Assembly: GCF_008704205.1 (NCBI RefSeq)
Contig: NZ_VXLC01000025.1
Coordinates: 62,001-126,000 of the forward strand
DNA length: 64,000 nucleotides
Reading direction: 5' to 3'
DNA from: Nocardia colli
Lineage (GTDB): Bacteria > Actinomycetota > Actinomycetes > Mycobacteriales > Mycobacteriaceae
The notes beneath the pieces were generated by a model. The model had not been told where the DNA came from. It ran no database searches and worked only from the letters and a program-made list of their open reading frames with translations. Positions 52,040 to 61,100 of this stretch are shown here, one piece after another. The translations under genes were made by a program, and so were the position numbers. Every line of letters begins with the position of its first letter. Positions within the stretch are counted from its first letter, which is position 1.

Positions 52040-52261
52040 GCGAGGCGACCGGCCGCAGCCAGGTTTGCCCCGACTTGGCACACGCATCCAGTAGCCGGGT
52101 GCGCCCACACCCGCTCCGGTCTATCGAGTATCGCAGACCTCAAGCAAGTGAATGATCATTCTTTTGCCGAAGGACTCCTACCTGCATGTTCGCGTCAAAA
52201 TGCGCGCGGAGTCCGGGCGACGTGATTAACTCGACCGGCGTTAGGAAAAGGGGAGTTTCAT
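52040..52261. promoter_or_regulatory. Intergenic region with palindrome GAATGATCATTC (52150-52161)
   Basis: 222 bases between the VOC gene and the GMC gene. It contains a perfect 12-base palindrome at 52150-52161, about 100 bases upstream of the GMC start; a TetR-type operator would look like this. No gene or terminator is visible. Confidence 0.35.
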
Positions 52262-54214
52262 ATGGAGCCTACGGTTGCGCAGCGGGCAGCGCTGAGCATG
52301 ATCTGCGATACGTTCGTTCCCGGCGATGGGGCGTCGTTGCCGGCGGCGAGTGAGCTCGGCGCGGTCGATACCGTGTTCCGGTTGCTGGCCCGCAGTCCGC
52401 GGGAGGCGGATCGTAAGCAGTTGGCAATGCTGTTGGGGTGGTGGGATTCTCGACTGACGGGAGTGCTGCTCGGGGTGGGGGCGCGACGGTTTTCCATGCT
52501 GTCGCAGCAGGAGCGTGAGCGGGCATTGCTGCGGCTCGGCGATTCACGGTTGGCGCCGGTGCGCGCGATCTTCCAAGCGCTCAAACAGGCAGCGTTGTTG
52601 GCCTACAACGTGACTCCGGGGCCGACTGGCACCAATCCGTTGTGGAAGGAGATCGGTTACCCCGGACCGGCCGGGCCGCTCGGTACCGCCGCACAGCCGG
52701 TGCTGACGCCGATCCGGTGTACCGAGAACACCACGCTCACTTGCGATGTCGTGATCGTCGGATCGGGTGCGGGTGGCGGCACCGCGGCGGCCGTGCTGGC
52801 CGAGGCCGGCCTCGATGTGATCGTGCTCGAGCGTGGAAACTATTACGACGACCGGGATTTCGGCGCGGGTGAACTCACCGCGCTGGAACAGCTCTACGCT
52901 CCCGGCGCCAGCTCCTCCGAGGGGCAGATCACCCTCGTCGCCGGCACCTGCCTCGGCGGCGGCACCGTCGTCAACTGGAGCACCTCCCTGCTCACCCCCG
53001 ATTCCGTTCGCGCGGAATGGGCCGAACTCGGTGCCGCACAATTCGCCGAGGCCGAGTTCGGCGACGCGCTGGAGGCGGTGCGCCGCCGACTCGCGATCAC
53101 CGACACCCGCTCCCCGCTCTCGGCCCGCGACGCTGTCCTGGAACGCGGAGCTCGGGCACTCGGCTGGGATGTGAGTGACTTGCCGCGCAACGTAACCGAG
53201 GCCTGTGACGCCGGAATCGAATGCGGCTCCTGCGGTTACGGCTGCCGAGTCGGCGCCAAACAGTCCGTCACCAAGACCTGGCTCGCCGATGCCGCCGCGG
53301 CCGGTGCCCGGCTTGTCGTCGACGCGAACGTCCGCAGCATAAAGGTGAACAACGGCCGTGCCGAAGGCATTTCGGCGATCACCGAGTCCGGCGCGCAGAT
53401 CGAGGTGCGGGCCCGCGCGGTGGTCGTCGCCGCAGGCGCGGTGCAGACACCGGCGCTGCTGCGCCGATCCGGTTTACGCAACGAGAACATCGGACGCCAC
53501 CTGCGCCTGCATCCAGCCGCCGCGGTGTTCGGCGTCTTCGACGAGGAGGTGCGAGGCTGGGAGGGCGCACTACAAGGGCGTATCTCCCGTCAGCACGCGA
53601 ATCTCGACGGCAACGGCTACGGCGTCATCTACGAGACGGGCCCGGTCCATCCGGGCCTGGCCCTCGGCTTCATGGGCTGGCGCGGCGCGGACGCGCACCG
53701 CCGCACCCTGCTCGACTTCGCGCACACCACCCCGATCGGCGTCATCACCCGCGACCGCGACTCGGGCACCGTCGCCGTCGACAAAACCGGCGAGCCGATC
53801 GTCAACTACCGCCTGTCCGACTATGACGCCGCCCACCTGAACACCGGAATCGAAGGCGCCGCAAGCATTCTCGAAGCGGCGGGCGCTCGTCGCATCTTCT
53901 CGGGCCATCAGGCAGGCGTGGACTACGAACCCGGCCGCCGCGGTTCGCACGCCGACTTCGCCGCCGCCTGCCGCGACGCGGGCTACGGACCGGGCCAGTG
54001 CGCGATGGGCGCCCTGCACATCATGGGCTCGGCCCGCATGGGCGGTTCTCCGCAACTCTCGGCCACCAACCCCGACGGCGCGACCTGGGAGGTCGCCAAT
54101 ATCGTTGTCGCCGACGGCTCTTGCTTCCCCACCGCGTCCGGCGTCAACCCGATGGTCTCGATCGAGGCGATCGCCTATATGAACGCGAAGCGGCTGGCAG
54201 CTCAGTTGACCTAG
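52262..54214 (+). CDS. GMC oxidoreductase, long-chain alcohol oxidase (FAO) type
   Basis: 650 residues. The first 160 residues are the helical N-terminal extension that separates FAO-type enzymes from ordinary GMC proteins (a gluconate-2-dehydrogenase-subunit-3-like start, LSMICDTFVPGDGASLPAASELGAVD). Next come VVIVGSGAGGGTAAAVLAEAGLDVIVLERG (FAD), AGTCLGGGTVVNWSTSL, GSCGYGCRVGAKQSVTKTWL (Cys-rich FAO signature), VVAAGAVQTPALLRRSG and the C-terminal MGSARMGG...VVADGSCFPTASGVNPMVSIEAIAY. Likely oxidises long-chain or sterol-like alcohols to aldehydes. Start: AGGGGAG seven bases before the ATG. Confidence 0.88.
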   Translation: MEPTVAQRAALSMICDTFVPGDGASLPAASELGAVDTVFRLLARSPREADRKQLAMLLGWWDSRLTGVLLGVGARRFSMLSQQERERALLRLGDSRLAPVRAIFQALKQAALLAYNVTPGPTGTNPLWKEIGYPGPAGPLGTAAQPVLTPIRCTENTTLTCDVVIVGSGAGGGTAAAVLAEAGLDVIVLERGNYYDDRDFGAGELTALEQLYAPGASSSEGQITLVAGTCLGGGTVVNWSTSLLTPDSVRAEWAELGAAQFAEAEFGDALEAVRRRLAITDTRSPLSARDAVLERGARALGWDVSDLPRNVTEACDAGIECGSCGYGCRVGAKQSVTKTWLADAAAAGARLVVDANVRSIKVNNGRAEGISAITESGAQIEVRARAVVVAAGAVQTPALLRRSGLRNENIGRHLRLHPAAAVFGVFDEEVRGWEGALQGRISRQHANLDGNGYGVIYETGPVHPGLALGFMGWRGADAHRRTLLDFAHTTPIGVITRDRDSGTVAVDKTGEPIVNYRLSDYDAAHLNTGIEGAASILEAAGARRIFSGHQAGVDYEPGRRGSHADFAAACRDAGYGPGQCAMGALHIMGSARMGGSPQLSATNPDGATWEVANIVVADGSCFPTASGVNPMVSIEAIAYMNAKRLAAQLT

Positions 54215-55209
54215 TCGGCGAGTTCGTACGTGGCGAGAATGCCTTTGTGGTCGCTGCACCACCGCGCGGGCGAGGCGGCGAAATTGTCCTCGGTGGGTTC
54301 CTCGTGGCGAGTGCCGCGCACGATGGTTCCGCGGGGCCCGACGATGCCGACGGTGGACAGGGTCAATGCGGTCCCGCGAGCGAAGACGAAGTCGACGCGG
54401 TCACGTTCGTCGGCCTCAGGGGCCCAAGCGAGTTCGGAAACATCCACCTCGACGTTGTCCGAGGGCCAGGTGAGTCCGGGGTGGGTAACCGGATCGGGAT
54501 ACGTCGATCGGTAGGCATCGATGAAACCGGCTTCGTGCAGGAGCCGAGTGGACTCCCAGGCCACCACCACACCGTTGTGGTCGAACATGTTCGCGGTAGC
54601 GGGTGTCCAATCCAGCTCCGAGGGTTCGTTCAAGTCACCGGCCATGATGACCGAAGCCCCTTGTGCGGCCTCGGTTTTCGCGTCGGCGAGAAAGCCGCCG
54701 ATGACGTCGGGGCGTCCCGAGGCCGCGTTGACGCGCTGGATCACCGCAGAGTCGGTCACCGGGCCGCCCGGCAGCTTCTCGAAGTTGTACTCGGCGAACT
54801 CATCCGGTTGCGGGACCCCCGGGCCGTAACCCCGGGGCAGGTTGCAGGCGTACCAGCGAAACTCCAGATGCGCCGAGTAGACGGTGAGCCGCCGTCCGCC
54901 GATGTCCAACCGCGCCTTGACCATCCATCGCAGATCGGCACTGTCCTCGACCGGAAACACGGTCAGAATGCCCGTGTCGTGCGAGCTGACCGCGTTGAAT
55001 TCGTGCCCGCGCCGGGCCAATTCGGCCGCGACCGCCGTGGTTGCCTCGGTCGCCTCCGACAGCAGCACGATCGAGGCCCGAGTCTCGACTATGAGGTCGG
55101 CGATCAACTCGGTGCCGTGCGAGACCTTGCTACCGCTGTGCCACACGTTCAAGGCGAGCACCCGGAACTCCCGTACCGGCGAACCCGAGTCGTCAGCGTT
55201 TCGCGTCAT
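54211..55209 (-). CDS. Endonuclease/exonuclease/phosphatase (EEP) family protein
   Basis: 332 residues. EEP-fold blocks in order: RVLALNVWHSG (metal-binding Asn), ASIVLLSEATE (Glu ligand), LTVYSAHLEFRWYACNLPRGYG (catalytic His), VIMAGDLNEPSELDWT (Asp-x-Asn), RDRVDFVFARG and SDHKGILATYEL (final Asp-His). All active-site residues are present, so a metal-dependent phosphodiesterase is expected; the substrate could be nucleic acid, sphingomyelin-like lipid or inositol phosphate. No signal peptide. Stop overlaps the GMC gene by 4 bases. It lies 7 bases downstream of the MBL-fold gene and is probably cotranscribed with it. Confidence 0.85.
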   Translation of the reverse strand: MTRNADDSGSPVREFRVLALNVWHSGSKVSHGTELIADLIVETRASIVLLSEATEATTAVAAELARRGHEFNAVSSHDTGILTVFPVEDSADLRWMVKARLDIGGRRLTVYSAHLEFRWYACNLPRGYGPGVPQPDEFAEYNFEKLPGGPVTDSAVIQRVNAASGRPDVIGGFLADAKTEAAQGASVIMAGDLNEPSELDWTPATANMFDHNGVVVAWESTRLLHEAGFIDAYRSTYPDPVTHPGLTWPSDNVEVDVSELAWAPEADERDRVDFVFARGTALTLSTVGIVGPRGTIVRGTRHEEPTEDNFAASPARWCSDHKGILATYELAD

Positions 55210-55216
55210 CGAACCA

Positions 55217-56104
55217 TCATGGCTGCAGAGTCCGCTCTGGGGCGTGCACCGGCAACGTGTCGTAGCCGGATGAGTGAGCTGGTGCGAAGCGATCGAACTC
55301 GACGGGGTCGTGCGCGCAGAAGATGTCCGCCTCGCCGGTGGTGGCGAGTTCGCGCAGACGTTCGACGTTGTGCAGGCGGTTGGATCTGTTGGACTGCATG
55401 GCGTATTGGAAGACTTTGAATCCGAGCGGGCAGGTCGGATCGGCGGCGAGTTGACCGTGGAAGTCGTAGGAATCACCGGCGTGCAGCAACCAGCGCGGGC
55501 CCTCGGTGGCGCCGGTGTCGATCGCGACACCGGCGTGGCCGCGGGTGTGGCCGTCCAGTGGGACGAGCAGGATTTCGGCGGGCAGGCCGGGTAATTCGCG
55601 CACGGCACGGAATCCGAACCAGTCGGCGCCCTCGGCCCGATGCTCGACCCAGTTCGGGCCGTGCGCCCAGGACGCGCCCGCGTAGCGCCGCCGTTCCATG
55701 AACGTGAGCGGCCTGCGCGCCGCTTCGAGTTCGTCCGCGTTGACGTGCACCGTCGCGTGCGGGAAATCCGGTAGGCCGCCGGTGTGGTCGATGTCGAGAT
55801 GGGTCATCACGATGTGCCCGACATCGCGGGCCGAATAGCCGAGTCGTTCGATCTGCCGGATCGCGGTTTCCTCGGGATCCAGCACCGGATGGACACCCAG
55901 GACGAACTCGGCGCCGAGAGTTTCCTTCGGTCGCGCGATGTCGTTGGTGCCGATGCCGGTATCGACCAGCACGAGTTGATCCTCGGTTTCGATCAGCAGG
56001 CAATGGCAGACGCATTTCCCGCGGCCGAACAGCGAACCGGTCCCATTGACCAGTCGCGGTGACGGTGGACGCAGTGTTCCGCAGTTGAGGTGATGTATCC
56101 GCAT
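55217..56104 (-). CDS. MBL-fold metallo-hydrolase (AHL-lactonase-like)
   Basis: 295 residues. The metal motif is MTHLDIDHTGG (102-110), i.e. His-x-Asp-x-Asp-His: the second position is Asp instead of His, as in a common MBL subgroup. Further ligands are in LLVPLDGHTRGHAGV and WLLHAGDSYDF. Members include quorum-quenching lactonases and other ester/lactone hydrolases; substrate not readable. Start: AGGAG five bases before the ATG at 56104; upstream in-frame codons extend to 56164 but lack a ribosome binding site. Divergent from a TetR gene with a palindrome between. Confidence 0.8.
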   Translation of the reverse strand: MRIHHLNCGTLRPPSPRLVNGTGSLFGRGKCVCHCLLIETEDQLVLVDTGIGTNDIARPKETLGAEFVLGVHPVLDPEETAIRQIERLGYSARDVGHIVMTHLDIDHTGGLPDFPHATVHVNADELEAARRPLTFMERRRYAGASWAHGPNWVEHRAEGADWFGFRAVRELPGLPAEILLVPLDGHTRGHAGVAIDTGATEGPRWLLHAGDSYDFHGQLAADPTCPLGFKVFQYAMQSNRSNRLHNVERLRELATTGEADIFCAHDPVEFDRFAPAHSSGYDTLPVHAPERTLQP

Positions 56105-56164
56105 TGATACTCCTGCCGTTGACGGGCGTTTCAGTTTCCCCAGCATGCCCGACCCTTTCAGCAA

Positions 56165-56186
56165 AGTCTAGAAAATCTTCCAGACT
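56165..56186. promoter_or_regulatory. Palindrome AGTCTAGAA-N4-TTCCAGACT, candidate TetR operator
   Basis: Eight of nine arm positions pair. It lies midway between the MBL-fold gene start (56104) and the TetR start (56216), well placed to control both. Confidence 0.55.
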
Positions 56187-56215
56187 CCAGCTTCCGAACG
56201 GCTAACATCAACGTC

Positions 56216-56881
56216 ATGGCCCCTGCCGATCCGAATCGCGCCTCCACCGCCCGCACCCGGCGGCATCGCGCCGCGGGCGCGGCCCGCCGTGACGCGCTGG
56301 TCCAGGCCACGGTCGCGGTGGTAGCCGAGCAGGGCATGGCCGGCGTCACCCACCGCGCGGTGACCGAGCGCGCCGGAGTACCCCTGGCCACGATCAGCTA
56401 CTTCTTCGAATCGATCGACGCGCTCGCCGAAGAGGCACTGCGCGTCTTCATCGCCGAGCGAGTGCGGGTGCTGACCGCGCTCAGCGACGCGCTCGCGACA
56501 ACCGACCACGACATCGCCGACCTGGCCACGCTGTTCGCCGACGCCGCGGCGGCGGATCGCACCCAGAGCATGGCCATGATCGAGGCGGTGCTGCACGCAG
56601 GTCGTCATCCCGGACACCGCACCGCAGTCGCCGCGGCGCTGGACGCGCTACGGCAGGTCGCGGTCACCACGCTCCGCGCCGCCGGAGCGAACGACCCCGA
56701 GACCACAGCCGAATCCTTCGTCGCCCTGATCGACGGCTTCGCCCTGCACGCCCTCGCCGCAGAAACCCAGCAGGTCGATCGAATCGCCCTCCGCCGCGCC
56801 ATCCAGGCCCTGTTCCTCGGCGAACTCGTCGCGGCAGGCCGAATCGAAGACGCCACACACCTGGCCGCGCAATCGACTTAG
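56216..56881 (+). CDS. TetR-family transcriptional regulator
   Basis: 221 residues. Helix-turn-helix: GVTHRAVTERAGVPLATISYFFESIDALAEEAL (about 42-74). The YFFESIDAL pattern fits the TetR_C group seen next to hydrolases and exporters. A basic N-terminal arm (RTRRHRAAGAARRD) precedes it. Divergent from the MBL-fold gene; the palindrome at 56165-56186 is its probable binding site. The ligand is unknown and may be the substrate of the hydrolases. Confidence 0.87.
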   Translation: MAPADPNRASTARTRRHRAAGAARRDALVQATVAVVAEQGMAGVTHRAVTERAGVPLATISYFFESIDALAEEALRVFIAERVRVLTALSDALATTDHDIADLATLFADAAAADRTQSMAMIEAVLHAGRHPGHRTAVAAALDALRQVAVTTLRAAGANDPETTAESFVALIDGFALHALAAETQQVDRIALRRAIQALFLGELVAAGRIEDATHLAAQST

Positions 56882-57094
56882 ACCGGCGGCGCGCCCCCAG
56901 TTCCATTGGCATCGGCGATGCCCGAGAATTGCCGAAAGCTGTGTCAACCGGTCTTGCAGCCCAGCTGAGAATGACTGTGCCACAAAAACTATGGGCACTT
57001 CGGAGAATTTCCAGCGCACCCGGAGCGCTGATGGGTATGCGTACAATATTGGGTTAACCGTTCCGCAGGCAATGCTGAGGGGAAGGTCCGGGGG

Positions 57095-57481
57095 ATGTCT
57101 GATACCGACGGCCGGGGAGCTCTGCGCAGTGAAATCGCGGCGTTCTATGCCGGTTTCGGTCAGTCCGACGCCTTGCAGGCCGCATTTCGGCAGGCGGCGC
57201 TGTTCGTGCCGGTGACCGAGGAGGAGCGCGTCACCATTTCCCAGCTGGGTGGCGTCGATTGGCTGTGTGCCTTCACCAGCATCGAGGAATACGCCCGCTA
57301 CATGATGGCGCGCGGCTATCTGACCGAGAACGGCATCGGGGCCGACCGCGAGTATCGGTATCACACGCTCGCGGGGTGGCGGTTGCTCGAATACGCCGAG
57401 TCCCGGGAGCAGCCGACCGGCATCACGGTCGACATCGTCGGGTCGGCCCCGATGGCATTTCCGCCGGAAGTGACCGAGTAA
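57095..57481 (+). CDS. SseB-like small protein, first gene of the type VII-linked operon
   Basis: 128 residues. LQAAFRQAALFVPVTEEERVTISQLGGVDWLCAFTSIEEYARYMMARG matches the SseB N-terminal domain pattern (a FVPV strand, then GVDWLCAFTS and a helix). SseB-like proteins in actinobacteria often accompany WXG100/ESX genes and are of unknown function; a chaperone role is only inferred. Start: a GGGGAAGG box before the ATG at 57095. It begins the operon that continues with the WXG-like and RHS genes. The 213 bases upstream hold no gene. Confidence 0.72.
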   Translation: MSDTDGRGALRSEIAAFYAGFGQSDALQAAFRQAALFVPVTEEERVTISQLGGVDWLCAFTSIEEYARYMMARGYLTENGIGADREYRYHTLAGWRLLEYAESREQPTGITVDIVGSAPMAFPPEVTE

Positions 57482-57501
57482 CAAAAGAATCGAGGGGGCA
57501 C

Positions 57502-58122
57502 ATGGCACAGCAGGTGAAAGTCGACCCGGCGGTTCTCCAGCAGGCCGCGAAAGGAATCGAATCCACCATCGGCGAGCTGTCGAACATGGGCATCGGCGAA
57601 ACCGGGAATATGGGCCGCGGGTTCTCGCTGCTGACCATGTCGACGCTGGAGGCGGGCAAGCAGACGGTCCAGAAAACCTTCGAGGAGTTCACCGAGCGGT
57701 GGTCGTGGGGCGTGCGCGCGCTGGTGCAGGCCGGCAACTCGATCGCCATGAGCCTCGGGCTGGCGGCCGGACGCTATCACGAGATGGACACCAAGCTGCA
57801 GGACCTGGGCAAGAAGATGTGGACGCACCTGGCGGGTAACCCACACCTCACCGATGAACAGATCACCAGCCGGTCATGGGGAGATACGTTCTCCGACAAC
57901 GCGTTCAACCACATCCGCAACGCCGACTACAGCATGGCGTCGTTCGACAAGGCGAACCAGAAGATACAGACGAATTGGAAAGTGATCGAAGCGGTCGGCC
58001 CGCAGGCGTACGCGAACCTGTCCCCCATCACCGGCAGCCTGATCACCGGTGAGACACCCGGCTGGAACACCGGCGCGGCGCAGAAGGCGGCCGACATCAT
58101 GAAGGAGTCGGGGGGACAGTAA
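57502..58122 (+). CDS. WXG100/EspC-like helical protein
   Basis: 206 residues, no signal peptide. The N-terminus MAQQVKVDPAVLQQAAKGIESTIGEL is like EspC/ESX substrates, followed by TFEEFTERWSWGVRALVQAGNSIAMSLGLAAGRYHEMD, the second helix of a WXG-type hairpin (WSWG in the turn region). The last 90 residues (from GNPHLTDEQ) carry an unknown extension. Such proteins are secreted by the type VII system and can act as partner for a larger effector; here the effector frame begins 2 bases downstream. GAGGGGGC precedes the ATG. Confidence 0.72.
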   Translation: MAQQVKVDPAVLQQAAKGIESTIGELSNMGIGETGNMGRGFSLLTMSTLEAGKQTVQKTFEEFTERWSWGVRALVQAGNSIAMSLGLAAGRYHEMDTKLQDLGKKMWTHLAGNPHLTDEQITSRSWGDTFSDNAFNHIRNADYSMASFDKANQKIQTNWKVIEAVGPQAYANLSPITGSLITGETPGWNTGAAQKAADIMKESGGQ

Positions 58123-58124
58123 CT

Positions 58125-61100
58125 TTGGGGTTCTGGGACATCGTCGACAGTATCGGCGAAGCGATCGAGGATGGCGTCGAAGCGGTTGTCGAAGGGGCCG
58201 GCCAGGTCATCGACGACACGCTGGACTTCGTCGCCGACGGCGCGAAAGCGATCGGCCTGGACGGCATCGCCGAGGGATTGGATGATCTAGGCGACAATAT
58301 CGCCTCGGCCACCGGCGGCGACGTCGAAGAGGAAGAGCTCGGCGAGACGGAAGATCCGAAGGAACTGATCCGCGGCGACCCGTCCGAAATCCACTCCACC
58401 GCAGAGACATTGCAGAAGATGGCCGCCGCCGTCGAAGCCACTGGCCAGGCGCTCAAGCAGATCGACGCCGCCGAATGGGTCGGCGAGGGCGCGGACGCGT
58501 TCAACGCGGTCTACGACAAGCAGCCCAAGCTGTGGTTCGACTGCGCCGACGCGTTCACCTCGGCGGCGATGGCGATGCGGGCCTGGCACAACGAGGTCAA
58601 AACCGCACAGGACAAGGCCGCCGACGCCATCGACAAATGGAAGGCCGCGGACGCGGAGGAGCGCAGGCAGAAGAACTGGTGGAACTCGCTCACCGGCGAG
58701 CAGCAGGCACAGACCACGCTGGTCGACACCTGGACCCCGATGCGCAATGATGCGCGAGAGATATTGCGCGGCGCGCGAACTCAGCGCGACAACGGTGCGT
58801 CCATCGCGGTGAGCGCCTTCACCGCCGCCACCGAAAAAGCACCGAAGGAGCCGCCTTTCAGCGACCGCTGGATGGCCAACGTCTCGGATCTGTACGGGGT
58901 GCTCGAACACGGGGCATTGAACTTCACCTCGGGCCTGCTCACCAGTTTCACCGGGCTCGTGCAGTTCGTGCGCCAGGTCAACCCGACCGACATCTACAAC
59001 CTGACCCATCCGGCCGAATACGCGGCCGGTCTGTCCGATCTAGCGACGGGATTGGTTGTCGCAGCGGCAGATCCGGGCGCGACGGTATCGGCGATACTGT
59101 CCGACGCCAGGAAGAACCCGTTCGAATTCCTCGGTGCGTTGACCGGTGACGCGCTACTCACCGCGGCCACCGGCGGTGGCGGCAGCGCCAAGACCGCGAT
59201 CAACGCGCTGCGGAAGATCAAAGATGCCAGCCGGCTCACCCGCATTGCCGACGATGTCGGTGACGTCGGACGCCACCTGCCCCGCTCCGCCCCGCGCCCG
59301 ACGCCGACGCACGAACCGCCCGGCACCCCTTCGCATCTGTCGATGGAGACGTCGCAGCATCCCGCCCCGACGACTGTCGACAACGGGCACACACCCACCA
59401 ATTCGCACCCGATCCAGGCGAACAGCCATCCAGAGGCACCGGCGACGAGGGCTGAGCCGAGTCCGAATCGACCGGAGTCCAGCCCGACTCAGCACACGCC
59501 CGAACAAGCGCCCACGCAACACGCGCCCGAACATCACGCGCCCGAGCCCGCGCCGACACATCACACACCTGACCCCGCGCCGACTCGACACGCGGATCCC
59601 GATCCGACACCGGCGCCGCACGCGGATCCATCGCCTGGCCCGAGTTCGCATGCCGATCCCTCGCCGACGCCGAACCAGCATGTGGATCCCGCGCCCGACC
59701 GTTCGCCCGCCCCACACCCGGACCCGGACCCGGCGTCTTCGCCGCACACCAGGCCGGACCCGGAACCGGCGTCTCGTCCGAACCCCGATCCCGATCCCGA
59801 TCCGACGCGCACCGATCCGCGCCCGGAGGCGGCGAATCCGGCAGCGCACGTGGACAACACCCCGTCGCCGCACGCCGGGCCGGAACACGCGCCGAGCCCG
59901 CGGAGTGAGGTCGATTCGACACCGGCCCCGCATGCTGATGCGCCTGCACGTCCCGAAGGGACCACCGCTCCGCATACAACTCCCGAGACGACATCGCCAC
60001 ACACCAATCCCGACACAACGTCGCCACACACCAATCCCGACGCGACGTCGCCGCACACGAATCCTGAGGCGACACCCTCCGCGCGCGCGGACGCGGACCG
60101 CACTCCGAGCACACGCGTGGATCCCGACTCCGCTCCGGCGTCACACAACCAGCCTGATGGGGCAGCGCCGGGTCGCCCGCACACGCCCGAGGGACAACCC
60201 GCCGCCACTCGCCAACCCGATCCGGTCCCCGCATGGCATGGGAATCCCGCGCCCCATGTCGATAGCCCAGCACCTCACACCCGGCCGGACGCAACACCGG
60301 GAGCGCGCCCCCAATCAGATCCCACACCCGCGAACCGTCCACACTCCGACGCCCCGCGCTCCGATCCCGCGGCCCGCCCACAGCCCGATCGAGCACCCGC
60401 GGCACGCACGAATCCGGATCCGACACCCACGACGCGTTCCCATCCCGACAGGGCCCCGACAGCCCGACCACAGCGCGACCCGGTACCGGCAGGCCGCGCC
60501 GACCCGCATTCGTCGCCTTCTGCCCGCACACAACCACATTCGCCATCGCACACACGTCCAGACCACCCACCGCAGCGCCCACATACCGACCCGCCGACCC
60601 GCGCCCACCCGAACGAACCGCAGCGTCATCCGGACTCGCCGACCAGCCGCCGTCCGGATGCCGACGCGAATCCGCGAGCGCCACATCATGATCCGGACCG
60701 TGCAGCCGATCGCAGGGATGGCGACCGTCCACATGGACCGGATGATCCGCCGCGAGATCGTCATCCGGATCGAGATCACGAGACAGACCACGAGCGCCGG
60801 ACGGACCGCGATCGCGGTCCGGACCGGGATCGCGGACCAGAGCACGACCGCACGCCTGACAACCACCGCGAACACCAGCCAGACCACGAGCGCCGACCGC
60901 ATGATCGCCAGCCTGACCGTGATCGTGGACCAGACCGGGATCGCCGACCCGAGCACGACCGCCAACCGGATCACGAACGTAAACCCGACCACGATCGCAA
61001 ACCAGATCGCGACCACAAGCCCGACCACGACCGCGAACCAGACCGCGACCACAAGCACGATCGCAATCACAAGCCCGACCACGATCGTGACCCGGAGCGC

